64,000 nt of DNA, taken from Hydrogenophaga sp. Lineage in GTDB: Bacteria; Pseudomonadota; Gammaproteobacteria; Burkholderiales; Burkholderiaceae_C. Every line of letters begins with the position of its first letter. Positions within the stretch are counted from its first letter, which is position 1. Under the pieces are notes generated by a model, which was given only the letters and a program-made list of their open reading frames with translations, was not told the origin of the DNA and did not search any database. Made by a program: the position numbers and the translations under genes. Location: NCBI GenBank assembly GCA_021154985.1, contig JAJNQE010000054.1, forward strand, positions 1 to 64,000, given 5' to 3'. Below are positions 43,331 through 54,802 of this stretch, piece after piece.

Positions 43331-44257
43331 ATGCTGCCCGTGGACGAAATCCGCCTGAACTTCAACCCGGCTTCGCTGGCCGCGCTCAACGGCGTGCTCG
43401 CCTTCCTGATGTTCGGCATTGCGCTGGACACGCGCATCGATGACTTCCGCCGTGTCATGCGCATGCCGGTGGCATTCACGGTCGGCATCGTTGCGCAGTT
43501 CATTGCACTGCCGGCCATCACCTTCGTGCTCACGCTGCTGCTGCAGCCTGGCCCGAGCATCGCGCTGGGCATGATTCTGGTGGCCTGCTACCCGCCCGGC
43601 AACGTGAGCAACATCCTCACCCACCGTGCGAACGGTAACGTGGCGCTCAGCGTGTCGATGACGGCGGTGTCCAACGCCATCGCCATCGTGGCCATGCCGT
43701 TGAACTTTGCGTTCTGGGGTGGCATGCATCCCACCGCGGCACCCCTGCTCAAGACGATTGCGCTGGACCCGCTGGAAATGGTGGGCCACATCCTGCTCAT
43801 CATCGGCGTGCCGTTCGTGCTCGGCCTCTGGTGCGCGAACCGCTTCCCCAACTGGACTGCGCGTTTCAAGAAGCCTGTGCGCATCCTGAGCTTCGTTGCC
43901 CTCATCGCGTTCATCGTGGGCGCGATCGCCGGCAACTGGCACTACTTCCTGGACTACGTGGGCCTGGTGCTGCTGGCGGTGGTGATCCACGATGCACTGG
44001 CTTTCGGCACCGGTTACGCCATTGCACGCGCCGCCGGCCTGCCCGACTACGACCGTCGCGCGCTCTCCATCGAGGTCGGCATCCGCAATGCGGGGCTGGG
44101 CCTGGTGTTGATCTTCAGCTTTTTCGGTGGCCTGGGTGGCATGGCCGTGGTGGCCGGTGTGTGGGGCTTCTGGGACATCATTGCCGGGCTCCTGCTGGCG
44201 GGTTGGTGGTCGCGACGACCGCTGCAGGGCGGCGTGCCCGCTGTGGGCCGGTCATGA
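43331..44257 (+). CDS. Bile acid:sodium symporter (BASS) family transporter
   Basis: A 308-residue inner-membrane protein with eight to ten helices. It has the BASS hallmarks: a first helix LNGVLAFLMFGIALDTRI, the crossover helix region ACYPPGNVSNILTHRANGNVALSVSMTA in parts and SIEVGIRNAGLGLVLIF, which contain the sodium-site residues. The natural substrate is unknown (bile acids, pantoate, keto acids and sulfated steroids are known for relatives). The ATG at 43331 follows AGGAG and a CAA repeat. Confidence 0.88.
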   Translation: MLPVDEIRLNFNPASLAALNGVLAFLMFGIALDTRIDDFRRVMRMPVAFTVGIVAQFIALPAITFVLTLLLQPGPSIALGMILVACYPPGNVSNILTHRANGNVALSVSMTAVSNAIAIVAMPLNFAFWGGMHPTAAPLLKTIALDPLEMVGHILLIIGVPFVLGLWCANRFPNWTARFKKPVRILSFVALIAFIVGAIAGNWHYFLDYVGLVLLAVVIHDALAFGTGYAIARAAGLPDYDRRALSIEVGIRNAGLGLVLIFSFFGGLGGMAVVAGVWGFWDIIAGLLLAGWWSRRPLQGGVPAVGRS

Positions 44258-45264
44258 GCGTCGCGGCACAGAAGGCGCCGGCCGCCCGGCGCGTGCTGGT
44301 CACGGGCGCCGACGGTTTTCTGGGGCGCGGCCTGATCGAAGCGCTGGCGGGTGATGCTCACATTCAGCACATCGTGGCCGTGGACGTCCGTGACGTGGCG
44401 CCCGAGCGCCGCCTGCCGCGTGTGGTGTACGTGCAGCAGGACGTGCGCTCAGCCGCGTTGTCCGACACCGTGGCGCTGCATGCCATCGATACCGTGGTGC
44501 ACCTGGCTTCCATCGTCACACCCGGCCGGCATTCCAGCCGCGCTTTCGAGTACGCGGTGGACGTGGGCGGCACGCGCAATGTGATCCGCGCCTGCCTCGC
44601 GCACCGGGTGGACCACCTGGTGGTGTCCAGCAGCGGCGCGGCCTACGGCTACCACGCCGACAACCCCGCCTGGTTGACCGAAGAGCACCCGCTGCGCGGC
44701 AACGAGGTGTTCGCCTACGCGCACCACAAGCGCCTGGTTGAGGAGATGCTGGCCAAAACGCGCGCAGCCCACCCCGAGCTGCGCCAGACCGTGCTGCGCA
44801 TCGGCACCATTCTGGGCGAGCGGGTGGACAACCAGATCACCGCCTTGTTCGAGAAGCCGCGCATTCTCGCCATCGCCGGCAGCGACAGTCCGTTCGTGTT
44901 TGTCTGGGACCAGGACGTGACCGGTGCCATTCGCCATGCCCTGAGTGGCCAAGGTGTTCCTGGCTGCTACAACCTCGCGGGCGACGGTGCGCTCACCTTG
45001 CTGGAGATTGCTCAGCGCCTGCACAAGCGGCCACGCGTGCTGCCCGCTGGATGGCTGCGCACCGCGCTGCGCGTGGGCTCGGCGCTCGGCATCAGCCGCT
45101 ACGGGCCCGAGCAGCTCGACTTTCTGCGCTACCGCCCCGTGCTGCTCAACACAGCACTGAAAGAGCGCTTTGGCTATGTGCCGCGCAAGACCAGCGCAGA
45201 AGCGTTCGAGGCATTTGTGGCCGCACGCACGGCGCACGGCCGACCGGTGAGGGCGGGGCCATGA
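44254..45264 (+). CDS. NAD-dependent epimerase/dehydratase family protein (extended SDR)
   Basis: A 336-residue extended SDR. N-terminal NAD motif VLVTGADGFLGRGLIEAL (about 14-31), DVGGTRNVIRAC, SSSGAAYGY and catalytic YxxxK as FAYAHHKRLVEEML. It resembles the nucleoside-diphosphate-sugar epimerase group by fold only; the substrate may not be a sugar in this operon. It overlaps both neighbours by ATGA. Confidence 0.87.
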   Translation: MSVAAQKAPAARRVLVTGADGFLGRGLIEALAGDAHIQHIVAVDVRDVAPERRLPRVVYVQQDVRSAALSDTVALHAIDTVVHLASIVTPGRHSSRAFEYAVDVGGTRNVIRACLAHRVDHLVVSSSGAAYGYHADNPAWLTEEHPLRGNEVFAYAHHKRLVEEMLAKTRAAHPELRQTVLRIGTILGERVDNQITALFEKPRILAIAGSDSPFVFVWDQDVTGAIRHALSGQGVPGCYNLAGDGALTLLEIAQRLHKRPRVLPAGWLRTALRVGSALGISRYGPEQLDFLRYRPVLLNTALKERFGYVPRKTSAEAFEAFVAARTAHGRPVRAGP

Positions 45265-46184
45265 CCGCCTTGCCGCTCTCGCGCGGGGATCTGCTGCGAG
45301 CGCTCGCGGTGGTCGTGATCTGGGGGCTGAACTTCGTCGTCATGAAGGTCGGTCTGCAGGGCATCGGTCCCATGCTGCTGGGCGCACTGCGGTTTGCCGC
45401 CGCCGCCTTGCCCTTTGTGCTGTTCGTGAAGTTTCCCAGCCTGCCCTGGCGCTACGTGGCGGCCTATGGCCTCGCACAGGGCCTGGGGCAGTTCGGTTTT
45501 CTGTTCCTCGGCCTGCAGCTGGGCATGACCGCCGGCATGGCCTCGGTGGTGATGCAGACGCAGGCCTTCTTCACCTTGTTGCTGGCGGTGCCGCTTCTGG
45601 GTGAGCGCGCGCGCGCCGCTCAATGGATCGGGTTGTCGGTGGCACTGGGCGGGCTGGTGCTCATTGCCTCCGCGCACGGCGAAGGGCCTGGCCAGATGAC
45701 GCTGGCGGGCTTCGTGCTCACCCTGGGTGCGGGGTTCATGTGGGCGGTGTCCAACATCGTCGCCCGCTTGGCCAACCGCCAGGGCGACTACGACCCGCTG
45801 TCCTTCATCGTCTGGAGCAGCCTGTTCCCCATCCTGCCGTTTTTTGCGCTCGCGCTGTGGATGGACGGGCCGCAGACCGTGGCTCGCCAACTCGCCGGCA
45901 TCGGCTGGCCGGCGGTGGTGTCGGTGCTGTTCCTGGCCTGGTTTGCGACGCTGCTTGCCTACAGTCTGTGGACGCAACTGCTCAAACGCCACCCTGCGGC
46001 ACGCGTCACACCCTTTTCGCTGCTGGTTCCGGTGGTTGGCCTGTGGTCAGCCTGGGTGTTCTTCGGCGAACTGCCGCTGCTGCAGCAGTGGCTGGGCACG
46101 GGCCTGGTGCTGATGGGCCTGGTGGTCAATCAGCTGGGCGGTCGTGTCATGGGGCTGATCACACAAAAAAGCCGTTCGCGCTGA
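45261..46184 (+). CDS. EamA/DMT family transporter
   Basis: A 307-residue protein with ten predicted membrane helices in two EamA repeats (about 10-140 and 150-295); the first begins LLRALAVVVIWGLNFVVMKVGL. Family members export amino acids or other small metabolites. It is the last gene of the IclR-flanked operon and its 3' end overlaps the terminator of the convergent opgH. Confidence 0.88.
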   Translation: MTALPLSRGDLLRALAVVVIWGLNFVVMKVGLQGIGPMLLGALRFAAAALPFVLFVKFPSLPWRYVAAYGLAQGLGQFGFLFLGLQLGMTAGMASVVMQTQAFFTLLLAVPLLGERARAAQWIGLSVALGGLVLIASAHGEGPGQMTLAGFVLTLGAGFMWAVSNIVARLANRQGDYDPLSFIVWSSLFPILPFFALALWMDGPQTVARQLAGIGWPAVVSVLFLAWFATLLAYSLWTQLLKRHPAARVTPFSLLVPVVGLWSAWVFFGELPLLQQWLGTGLVLMGLVVNQLGGRVMGLITQKSRSR

Positions 46185-46202
46185 AGTTCAACGCGAACGG
46201 CT
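46165..46202 (-). terminator. Terminator of opgGH, overlapping the EamA gene end
   Basis: AGCCGTTCGCG (46170-46180) and CGCGAACGGCT (46192-46202) form a perfect 11-bp stem; on the minus strand TTTTTT follows. It lies inside the last codons of the convergent transporter gene. Confidence 0.85.
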
Positions 46203-46220
46203 TGCCGGGGAGATCGGGTG

Positions 46221-48206
46221 TCAGGCGGCTTGAGGCAACCCGAACCGGCTGGCATGCCGCCAGGCGCGCCGCAGCACGGCCGGCGACCACGATTCCTCGG
46301 GAATCAGCAGCACGCCGCGCGAGCGCATCCACGCACCCAGATCCACATGGCTGGTGGCCACCGTGAGTGGCACCGACAGCAGCAGCGGCAACGCCACCGG
46401 CGCCAGCCAGATCAGCGCTTCGGCGTTGATCGCGGCGACCGCCAGACCCAGCAGGCCGACGATGAGGCTCATCGGTGCGAGGCGGGCGGCGGCGTCGCGC
46501 CATGTCACGCCAGCCGCTTCGCGCGGAGGCGATTTCCATTCCAGCTTCAGGCCGGTGATCGCCACCAGCACGAACAGCGAGTGCGCCAGCATGCGGATGG
46601 GTGCCTGCAGCAGCGCCATCACGGTTTCCACCGCAGCGCTGCCCAGCAGGCCACGCGCTCCGCCGAAAGATTTCTGCTCACCCTTCATGAAGACGGCCGC
46701 GAGGCCCAGGATGCGAGGCAGGAACAGCATGGACAAGGTCCAGGCCCACAGGCCACGCAACTCTTGCGGCACAGCGTGCCAGATCGAGAAGGTGTCGGCG
46801 TTGGCCACCCACAGGGCGGTGCCGATGGTCAGGAAGGCCAGCCACAGCGGCGCGGAAATGTACGACATGGCGCCAATGGCGAACATGGTGCGGTGCACGC
46901 GGTGGATGCCGGGCTCGGCCATCAGGCGCGAGTTCTGCAGGTTGCCCTGGCACCAGCGGCGATCGCGCTGCAGTTCGCTCAGCAAATCGGGCGGCTGCTG
47001 CTCGTAGCTGCCCGTGAGGTCGGAGACCAGCCAAACGTGGTAGCCGGCACGACGCATCAGCGCGGCTTCCACGAAGTCGTGCGACATGATGCCGCCGGAC
47101 ATGCCGCCCGTGCCCTTGATGGGGGCCAGCGCGCAATGCTCCATGAAGGGCTGGACGCGGATGATCGCGTTGTGGCCCCAGTAGTGGCTCTCGCCGAGCT
47201 GCCAGAACTGCATGCCCAGCGTGAACAGGCGGCCGGTGACGCGCGAGCCGAACTGCTGCGCGCGCGCATGCAGCGTGGCGTGGCCGATGGCCTGGGTGGC
47301 GGTCTGCACGATGCCGGCCTTCGGGTTGGCTTCCATCAGCTTGACCATGGAGACGATGCAGCTGCCGCTCATGACACTGTCGGCATCGAGCACGACCATG
47401 TAGCGGTAGTCCTTGCCCCAACGGCGGCAGAAGTCGGCCACGTTGCCGGCCTTGCGGTGGCTGCGGCGCGTGCGCAGGCGGTAGTACACCTCGATCTGCG
47501 GCAGCTCGGGCTGGGCCGCGAGCGCGGCGCGCAGGTCTTCCCAGGCGGATTTTTCAGCCGCCGCAATCGCCGGGTCGTAGCTGTCGGAGAGCACGAACAC
47601 GTCGAACTGGCGCGCGTGGCCGGTGGCTGCGAGCGACTCGCAGGTGGCGCGCAGGCCGGCGAACACGGTGGCCACGTCTTCGTTGCAGATCGGCATGATG
47701 ATCGCGGTGCGGGCATCGGGGTTCATGGGGTGGTGCTGCACCGCGGCGGCCGAGAGCGTGTGCTTGTCACCACGCAGCGAGACCCAGAAACCCATGAGGG
47801 CCGTGACGAAACCCGTGACCACCCAGGCCGATAGCAAACCGAAGAGCGCGAGCTGGCCGTATTGCAGCCAGGTGTTGTGGTGCACGGGCTGGGCATCGGC
47901 AAAGAGCGCGGTGGCAAACGCCGTGCTCAGCAAGGTCAGCAGCACGAACACGGCCCTGCGGCGGTTGGCCGCGTTTTCCCAGGCTTCCGGCGCTGGTCGG
48001 GTGGCGGCTTGCCCCGAGGCTTCGTAGGGCGGCAATGCTCGGCCCGCCACGCTCAGCAGCGCGGTGCCGACGCTGTTCCAGAAACCGCGCCAGGGCCTCG
48101 GCACCATGGAGCCGCGGTTGATCGGCGGTGCGGTCACGGCGTTGGGGTGTCGCTCTTCACGCAGGGTGCTGCGCTGGACCGGGGTGGGGTTCGTGGACGT
48201 GTTCAT
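46221..48206 (-). CDS. opgH: Glucans biosynthesis glucosyltransferase OpgH (MdoH)
   Basis: Inner-membrane glycosyltransferase that makes the beta-glucan backbone of osmoregulated periplasmic glucans from UDP-glucose. It has 661 residues: membrane helices around 85-145 and in the C-terminal third (420-620), cytoplasmic GT domain with VLDADSVMSGS (DxD), GTGGMSGGIMSHDFVEAA and the Q-x-x-R-W motif as QRDRRWCQGNLQN. The ATG at 48206 overlaps the opgG stop (ATGA); another ATG at 48230 is possible. It ends at a strong terminator. Confidence 0.95.
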   Translation of the reverse strand: MNTSTNPTPVQRSTLREERHPNAVTAPPINRGSMVPRPWRGFWNSVGTALLSVAGRALPPYEASGQAATRPAPEAWENAANRRRAVFVLLTLLSTAFATALFADAQPVHHNTWLQYGQLALFGLLSAWVVTGFVTALMGFWVSLRGDKHTLSAAAVQHHPMNPDARTAIIMPICNEDVATVFAGLRATCESLAATGHARQFDVFVLSDSYDPAIAAAEKSAWEDLRAALAAQPELPQIEVYYRLRTRRSHRKAGNVADFCRRWGKDYRYMVVLDADSVMSGSCIVSMVKLMEANPKAGIVQTATQAIGHATLHARAQQFGSRVTGRLFTLGMQFWQLGESHYWGHNAIIRVQPFMEHCALAPIKGTGGMSGGIMSHDFVEAALMRRAGYHVWLVSDLTGSYEQQPPDLLSELQRDRRWCQGNLQNSRLMAEPGIHRVHRTMFAIGAMSYISAPLWLAFLTIGTALWVANADTFSIWHAVPQELRGLWAWTLSMLFLPRILGLAAVFMKGEQKSFGGARGLLGSAAVETVMALLQAPIRMLAHSLFVLVAITGLKLEWKSPPREAAGVTWRDAAARLAPMSLIVGLLGLAVAAINAEALIWLAPVALPLLLSVPLTVATSHVDLGAWMRSRGVLLIPEESWSPAVLRRAWRHASRFGLPQAA

Positions 48207-49774
48207 TCGGGTAACAGCAGGTGTGTCCATGTTTCGCTCACGGTGTCGTTGTTGTGCTGGAGGAAGGCGCGCAATTCCACGGGCTGGGTGGCATCGACGC
48301 GCTCGACGCGCAAGGTCACGCGCCAGGTGCGCGTGGCGGGGTTGGGGTAGGCCAGCGTCTGCAGCACGCGGCCATTGGCGTTGGCGCTCACCACGGCCTT
48401 GACCGGGGCGCCGGGTGGCAGTGCGTCCAGCGCGGGGCCGGTGAAGTCGATGACGTATTGCGGCTGGCGGGCTTGTTCTTCCGCGTTGAGCTTGGTGTAG
48501 CCATAACCACGGCGGCTCTGGGTCACCCAGCTCGACGGCGGGCGCTGCTGTGCATCGCCTTGCCAAGCCAGCTCGTAGGCCACTTCGAGCGGCTGGCCCG
48601 CTGCAGGCAGGGTGGCGGGTACCCAGTACGCCACGATGTTGTCGTGCGTCTCGTCGGGCGTGGGCAACTGCACCAGCTCCACGCGGCCAGGGCCCCAGTC
48701 GCCCAAGGGCTTGACCCAGGCGCTGGGGCGGCGCTCGTAGCGCGCTTCCACGTCCTCGTAGCTGGCAAAGCTGCGGTCGCGCTGCATCAGGCCGAAGCCG
48801 CGCGGGTTCTGCAGCGTGAACGAACTGACCGTCACGCCCTTGGGGCGCTGCAGCGGGCGCCACAGCCATTCGCCGTTGCCGCTGACCATCATCAGGCCAT
48901 CGGAGTCGTGCACTTCGGGACGGAAGTCGCTGGGCAGCAACTGGTTTTCGCCCGAGAGGAACATGCTGGTGAGCGGTGCAATGCCCAGCGTGTTCACCGG
49001 GCCGGCGCCGGCGCGCAGGAAGACGCGGGCATTGACCGTGGTGGTGGTCTGCTGGCCTGGGCGGACCACGAACCGGTAGGCGCCGGTGGCGCGCGGCGAT
49101 TCGAGCAGCGCCAACACGGTGACCTCGGCCGCATCAGCGGTCGGGCGCTGCAACCAGAACTCGGTGAAGCGCGGAAACTCTTCGCCGCTGCCGCCCACGG
49201 TGTCGATCGCCAGGCCGCGTGCCGACAGGCCGTATTGCTGGCCGGCGCCCAACGCGCGGAAATAGCTCGCACCCTGGAATACCACCAGCTCGTCCTTGTA
49301 GGCCGGGTTGTTGAGGGGGTGGTGCAGGCGGAAACCGGCGTGGCCCAGGTCGCCCCAGGGCGTCGGGTCAAAGGCGTTTTGGCCGTAGTCGAAGTCTGCA
49401 CCCCGGTACGGCAGATGGTTCACCCGGCCATCGGGCAGGAGCTCATGGATGCGCACCGGCTCGGTCTGGTAGAGGCCGAGGTGAAAGAACTGAGCCTCAA
49501 AAGGCATGGCATCGGCGCGCCAGAGCGACTGGTCGGGCTTGAAGCGGATGTCGCGAAGCTGGTCGTAGGTGATGTTGGCCAGTTGGGCGGGCAGCTTGTC
49601 GCTGTTTGCCCGATACGGCTCGGCGGCGCGGCTTTGGGCCAGCTGGGTCAGGCTGTCCCAATCCATGCGCTGGGCCTGGGCCGACGCCCCGCAAAACAGG
49701 GCCAACAGGGCGCCCAGCAACACGAGGGTGCGGGTGCACCGGACGGCTGAAAAGGGGCGGATCGTGGGGAACAT
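48203..49774 (-). CDS. opgG: Glucan biosynthesis protein OpgG (MdoG)
   Basis: Periplasmic partner of OpgH, required for branching or release of periplasmic glucans. A 523-residue exported protein with signal peptide (about 1-35, TLVLLGALLALFCGASAQAQ) and two beta-sandwich domains; conserved stretches include LPYRGADFDYGQNAFDP and GNGEWLWRPLQRPKGVTVSSF. The predicted start of its sigma-54 transcript falls one base before the ATG, so the mRNA may be nearly leaderless or the real start may differ. Confidence 0.95.
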   Translation of the reverse strand: MFPTIRPFSAVRCTRTLVLLGALLALFCGASAQAQRMDWDSLTQLAQSRAAEPYRANSDKLPAQLANITYDQLRDIRFKPDQSLWRADAMPFEAQFFHLGLYQTEPVRIHELLPDGRVNHLPYRGADFDYGQNAFDPTPWGDLGHAGFRLHHPLNNPAYKDELVVFQGASYFRALGAGQQYGLSARGLAIDTVGGSGEEFPRFTEFWLQRPTADAAEVTVLALLESPRATGAYRFVVRPGQQTTTTVNARVFLRAGAGPVNTLGIAPLTSMFLSGENQLLPSDFRPEVHDSDGLMMVSGNGEWLWRPLQRPKGVTVSSFTLQNPRGFGLMQRDRSFASYEDVEARYERRPSAWVKPLGDWGPGRVELVQLPTPDETHDNIVAYWVPATLPAAGQPLEVAYELAWQGDAQQRPPSSWVTQSRRGYGYTKLNAEEQARQPQYVIDFTGPALDALPPGAPVKAVVSANANGRVLQTLAYPNPATRTWRVTLRVERVDATQPVELRAFLQHNNDTVSETWTHLLLPE

Positions 49775-49786
49775 GCCCTCATAAGG

Positions 49787-49801
49787 GCAAACCCCGTGCC
49801 A
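49787..49801 (-). promoter_or_regulatory. Sigma-54 promoter in front of opgG
   Basis: On the minus strand TGGCAC-GGGGT-TTGC matches the sigma-54 consensus TGGCAC-N5-TTGC exactly. The C of the -12 GC is 49787, which puts the transcription start near 49775. The sigma-54 activator gene glrR is the next gene upstream. Confidence 0.82.
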
Positions 49802-49895
49802 GGTTGAAAAAATACAGCGAAATCAAAGACTTGTGGCGGAAACCTCTTTCTTCAAGCCGACAAGGGTGCTGTGAGCCGCCTCAAACCCGGTTTTT

Positions 49896-49913
49896 TGTCG
49901 TCAAACAGCGACA
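49896..49913. promoter_or_regulatory. GlrR-type site A (TGTC-N10-GACA)
   Basis: TGTCGTCAAACAGCGACA matches the TGTC-N10-GACA consensus described for GlrR (QseF) upstream of glmY in enterobacteria. Its centre is about 130 bp upstream of the predicted sigma-54 start of opgG, an enhancer-type distance. Confidence 0.75.
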
Positions 49914-49964
49914 AGTCCCGTTGAGCAACCAAAAAATCGCAATGAAATCAAAGGGTTTGGCTTG

Positions 49965-51379
<1,415 letters not shown>

Positions 51380-51383
<4 letters not shown>

Positions 51384-52018
51384 GGCGGGGCGGTCCGGCT
51401 GCCGTTGGGTGCCGCGGGTGGCCGTGTGGTGAGGCTGCGTTCGATGGCACGCATGGCCTCCAGCCGTTCGTTGAGCTGGTCGATGCGGCGCTGGTTGTCG
51501 CGCAGTTGCTGGCTGTGCCTCTCCAGGCTGTCCTCGAGCTTGCGCTGTTCGAGCAAGCGGTTGGCCAGCAGCCGCGCCAGCGGTTTGAGTGGCGTTGATT
51601 CGGGCGCGGTGCTGCCCACCACGCGCTGCATCAGGCCGAGTGCGCGCGCGGTGTCCACCGCCTGCGGGCTGTGCATCAAGGCCAGAGCCAGCTGCATTTG
51701 TCGCAGCGGCGTGTTGCCGGGGTCGCCCTGCACCGCGATTTCGGCGGCCAGGTCGCTCGGATTCAGCTGGCGCACGCGCTCCGAATACGTGAGCAGGGCC
51801 GTGACCACGTCGGGCAGCGGGGGCGCCTGCGTGGTCAGGGCTTCGGGTGGTGCAGCAGTGGGCGCCTGCACCGGCGTGATCACCAGGATCTGGGGTGCCG
51901 GGGCCTGCGCAGGCGTGGTGATCACGGTGGTGACCGAGGGTTCGGCGGGCGGCGGTGGCGTGGTGCCGCAGGCACTCACGAGGAGCGCGGCCGCAGCGAC
52001 AGAAATACTAGTTCGCAT
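51380..52018 (-). CDS. qseG: QseG-like lipoprotein (YfhG)
   Basis: A 212-residue lipoprotein between the kinase and regulator genes of the GlrKR system. Signal peptide with lipobox VSAC (about residues 13-16), Pro/Thr-rich linker to about 75, then a helical domain with a coiled coil near the C-terminus (ERHSQQLRDNQRRIDQLNERLEAM in parts). In enterobacteria QseG is an outer-membrane lipoprotein that stimulates the kinase. The ATG at 52018 lies inside the end of the kinase gene (11-bp overlap). Confidence 0.83.
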
Positions 52019-53426
52019 GGGGGAGTTCGATACGGAAATGGGCGCCCGGGCGCTGGGGCAGCAACTCGATGCGGCCACCGTGGGCAACAATGTACTCGTG
52101 CACGATGGACAGGCCGATGCCGGTGCCACGCACGGCGCCCTGGGGCTGGCGTTCACCCCGGTAGAAGGGCTCGAAGATGCGGTCGCGGTCGGCCTCGGCC
52201 ACGCCCGGGCCCTGGTCGATGATGTCCAGGCTGGCGCGGCCCGGCAGGTCCAGCAGCACCAGGCGGATCACGCCGCCGTGCTGCGAAAAGCGGATCGCGT
52301 TGGACAGCAGGTTGCCCACGGCCGAAGCGATCTTCTCGCGGTCGATCGGCAGGCTCACTGAAACGCCTTCGGCCCGCACGGTGAGACCCTGTGCCTGCCA
52401 ATGCAGTCGCTGCGCATCGATCTGGTCTTCCAGCACGCCCATGAGGTCGGTCTTTTCGCGTTTGAGCTGGCGCGCCTCGAAGGCCGCCGCATTGAAGCGC
52501 AGCAAGGCCTCGATCTGATGCTGCAGCATCAGGGTGTTGTGCTGCAGGATGTTGACCACCTCGGCCTGGCTGGGGTTGAGCGCACCGGCCACCCCGTCGC
52601 CCAGCACCGCCACGCCTTCGTGCAGCGAGGCCAGGGGTGTCTTGAGTTCGTGCGAGATGTGCCGCAGAAAGCGCGCCTTGTCGGCGTCGAGCTCGGTCAG
52701 GCGCAGCCGCAGCCAGTCGAGTTGCTGGCTGACGCGGCGCACGTCGGCCGGGCCGGCGATGTCGATCGGCACGTCGAGCCGGTTTTCGCCCAGGCCCTGG
52801 ATGGCTTTTTCAATGCGCTTGAACGGGCGCGCCAGCCAGACGCCGAAACCCAGTGCCATGACCGCCGCCACAAAGATCGAACCCAGCACCTGCTGCGTGA
52901 GCTCCTGGCGGCTGGTCTCGAAGCGCGCCTGCAAGGTTTCGTTGCGCGTACCGATGATCGACTGCACCTTCTGCGCGATGGACGCGCTGTGGCCGTCCAT
53001 CTCGCGGAAGGCCCGCGCCACCTCGCGTTCGCGGTCCAGCGCCGTCTCGGGCGGGCCGTCGAGCAGCTCGGTGATCACGGTGAGTTGTTGCAGCCAGTTG
53101 AAGGAGAACTCGGGCGGCAGTTCGTTGTCTTCCAGGCGTTTCAGGATGTCGCGCGCGTTGCCCGCGGCTTCGGTGAAGCGCTGGCGCAGCTGGTTGTCCC
53201 GCAGCACCAGCGACTGGCGCGCCGCGCGTTCCATGGTCAGGCTGCGCTCCGAGAGGGATTGGGCGGCGGTCGACAGTGCAATGGCCTGGGCCGCGCTCTC
53301 CCGGCTCTGCGCCATCAAGGCTTCCAGCGAAAACAGCGCGCGCAAGGCGGCCGCGCCCAGCAGCAGCCCGATCAGCAGGAAGGCGACCAGCAGCAGCTGG
53401 GGAAACGAAAAGCGCGGCGACTTCAC
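52008..53426 (-). CDS. glrK: Sensor histidine kinase GlrK (QseE-like)
   Basis: A 472-residue membrane kinase. Helices at about 8-30 and 175-195 flank a helical periplasmic domain; a HAMP-like segment (about 196-250) precedes the H-box RHISHELKTPLASL, the N-box GNLLSNAIRFS and G-boxes DQGPGV and GTGIGLSIVHEY. Gene order kinase-lipoprotein-regulator equals the enterobacterial glrK-qseG-glrR. The start is GTG at 53426, 15 bp after the miaB stop; no ATG lies at the right place. Confidence 0.9.
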   Translation of the reverse strand: MKSPRFSFPQLLLVAFLLIGLLLGAAALRALFSLEALMAQSRESAAQAIALSTAAQSLSERSLTMERAARQSLVLRDNQLRQRFTEAAGNARDILKRLEDNELPPEFSFNWLQQLTVITELLDGPPETALDREREVARAFREMDGHSASIAQKVQSIIGTRNETLQARFETSRQELTQQVLGSIFVAAVMALGFGVWLARPFKRIEKAIQGLGENRLDVPIDIAGPADVRRVSQQLDWLRLRLTELDADKARFLRHISHELKTPLASLHEGVAVLGDGVAGALNPSQAEVVNILQHNTLMLQHQIEALLRFNAAAFEARQLKREKTDLMGVLEDQIDAQRLHWQAQGLTVRAEGVSVSLPIDREKIASAVGNLLSNAIRFSQHGGVIRLVLLDLPGRASLDIIDQGPGVAEADRDRIFEPFYRGERQPQGAVRGTGIGLSIVHEYIVAHGGRIELLPQRPGAHFRIELPHAN

Positions 53427-53440
53427 AAGAGGTGTTCGTC

Positions 53441-54802
53441 TCAGGCGTCCAGCGCCGACTCGTGCGTCAGCACTTCGGCGCGCAGCGAATGCGGCCGGGC
53501 TTCGGTGATGCGCACATCGATCATCTGGCCCACCAGGCGTTCGGCCAACGGGCCGCCGGGGAAATTGACGATGCGGTTGCACTCGGTGCGGCCGGTGAGC
53601 TCGGGCACCTCGGCGCTGGAGCGGCGCGACGCGCCTTCCACCAGGATGCGCTGCACCGTGCCTTCGCGGCTGGCGCTGATGCGCCGCACGTTCTCCTCGA
53701 TCGTGGCCTGCAGGTGCTGCAGGCGCTTGAGCTTCACCGCGTACGGCGTGTCGTCCACCAGGTTGGCCGCGGGTGTGCCCGGGCGCGGGCTGAAGATGAA
53801 GCTGAAGCTGGTGTCGAAGCCCACGTCGGTGATGAGCTTCATCATCTTGTCGAAGTCATCGTCGGTCTCGCCGGGGAAGCCCACAATGAAGTCGCTGCTC
53901 ATCACCAGCTCGGGGCGGATCGCGCGCAGCTTGCGCACCGTGCTCTTGAATTCCATGGCGGTGTAGCCGCGCTTCATGGCCATGAGGATGCGGTCGCTGC
54001 CGTGCTGCACCGGCAGGTGCAGGTGGTTCACCAGTTGGGGAATCTTCGCGTAGGCCTCGATCAGTCGCGGCGTGAACTCGTTGGGGTGGCTGGTGGTGAA
54101 GCGCAGGCGCTCGATGACGGGGATGTCGGCCACGTATTCGAGCAGCAGCGCGAAGTCGGCGATCTCGCCACTGTCGCCCATGGCGCCGCGGTAGGCGTTC
54201 ACGTTCTGGCCGAGCAGCGTCACCTCTTTCACGCCCTGATCGGCCAGACCCGCCACCTCCACCAGCACGTCGTCGAACGGGCGGCTCACCTCTTCACCGC
54301 GCGTGTAAGGCACCACGCAGTAGCTGCAGTATTTGGAACAGCCTTCCATGATGCTCACATAGGCCGAACCGCCGTCGACCTTGGCCGGCGGCAGGTGGTC
54401 GAACTTCTCGATTTCGGGGAAGCTGATGTCCACCTGCGGCACGGCCAGGCGCGCGCGCTGGTTCAGCAGTTCGGGCAGGCGGTGCAGCGTCTGCGGGCCG
54501 AACACCACGTCCACGTACGGCGCGCGCTTGATGATGTCGGCACCTTCCTGGCTGGCCACACAACCGCCCACGCCGATCAGCACGCCCTTGTCTTTCAGGT
54601 GCTTCACGCGCCCGAGGTCGCTGAACACCTTCTCTTGCGCCTTCTCTCGCACCGAGCAGGTGTTGAACAGGATCAGGTCGGCTTCTTCCACATCTTGCGT
54701 GGGCTCGTAGCCTTGCGCGGCCTGCATCACGTCGGCCATCTTGTCCGAGTCGTACTCGTTCATCTGGCAGCCGAAGGTCTTGATGAAAACTTTTTTGCTC
54801 AT
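53441..54802 (-). CDS. miaB: tRNA-2-methylthio-N6-dimethylallyladenosine synthase MiaB
   Basis: Radical-SAM methylthiotransferase acting on A37 of tRNAs reading U-starting codons. It has 453 residues: N-terminal UPF0004 domain ([16 protein letters not shown], three Cys), radical-SAM triad in [18 protein letters not shown] (about 158-175) and a C-terminal TRAM domain. The ATG at 54802 follows AGGAGC. It is the first gene on this strand before glrK. Confidence 0.96.
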   Translation of the reverse strand: MSKKVFIKTFGCQMNEYDSDKMADVMQAAQGYEPTQDVEEADLILFNTCSVREKAQEKVFSDLGRVKHLKDKGVLIGVGGCVASQEGADIIKRAPYVDVVFGPQTLHRLPELLNQRARLAVPQVDISFPEIEKFDHLPPAKVDGGSAYVSIMEGCSKYCSYCVVPYTRGEEVSRPFDDVLVEVAGLADQGVKEVTLLGQNVNAYRGAMGDSGEIADFALLLEYVADIPVIERLRFTTSHPNEFTPRLIEAYAKIPQLVNHLHLPVQHGSDRILMAMKRGYTAMEFKSTVRKLRAIRPELVMSSDFIVGFPGETDDDFDKMMKLITDVGFDTSFSFIFSPRPGTPAANLVDDTPYAVKLKRLQHLQATIEENVRRISASREGTVQRILVEGASRRSSAEVPELTGRTECNRIVNFPGGPLAERLVGQMIDVRITEARPHSLRAEVLTHESALDA

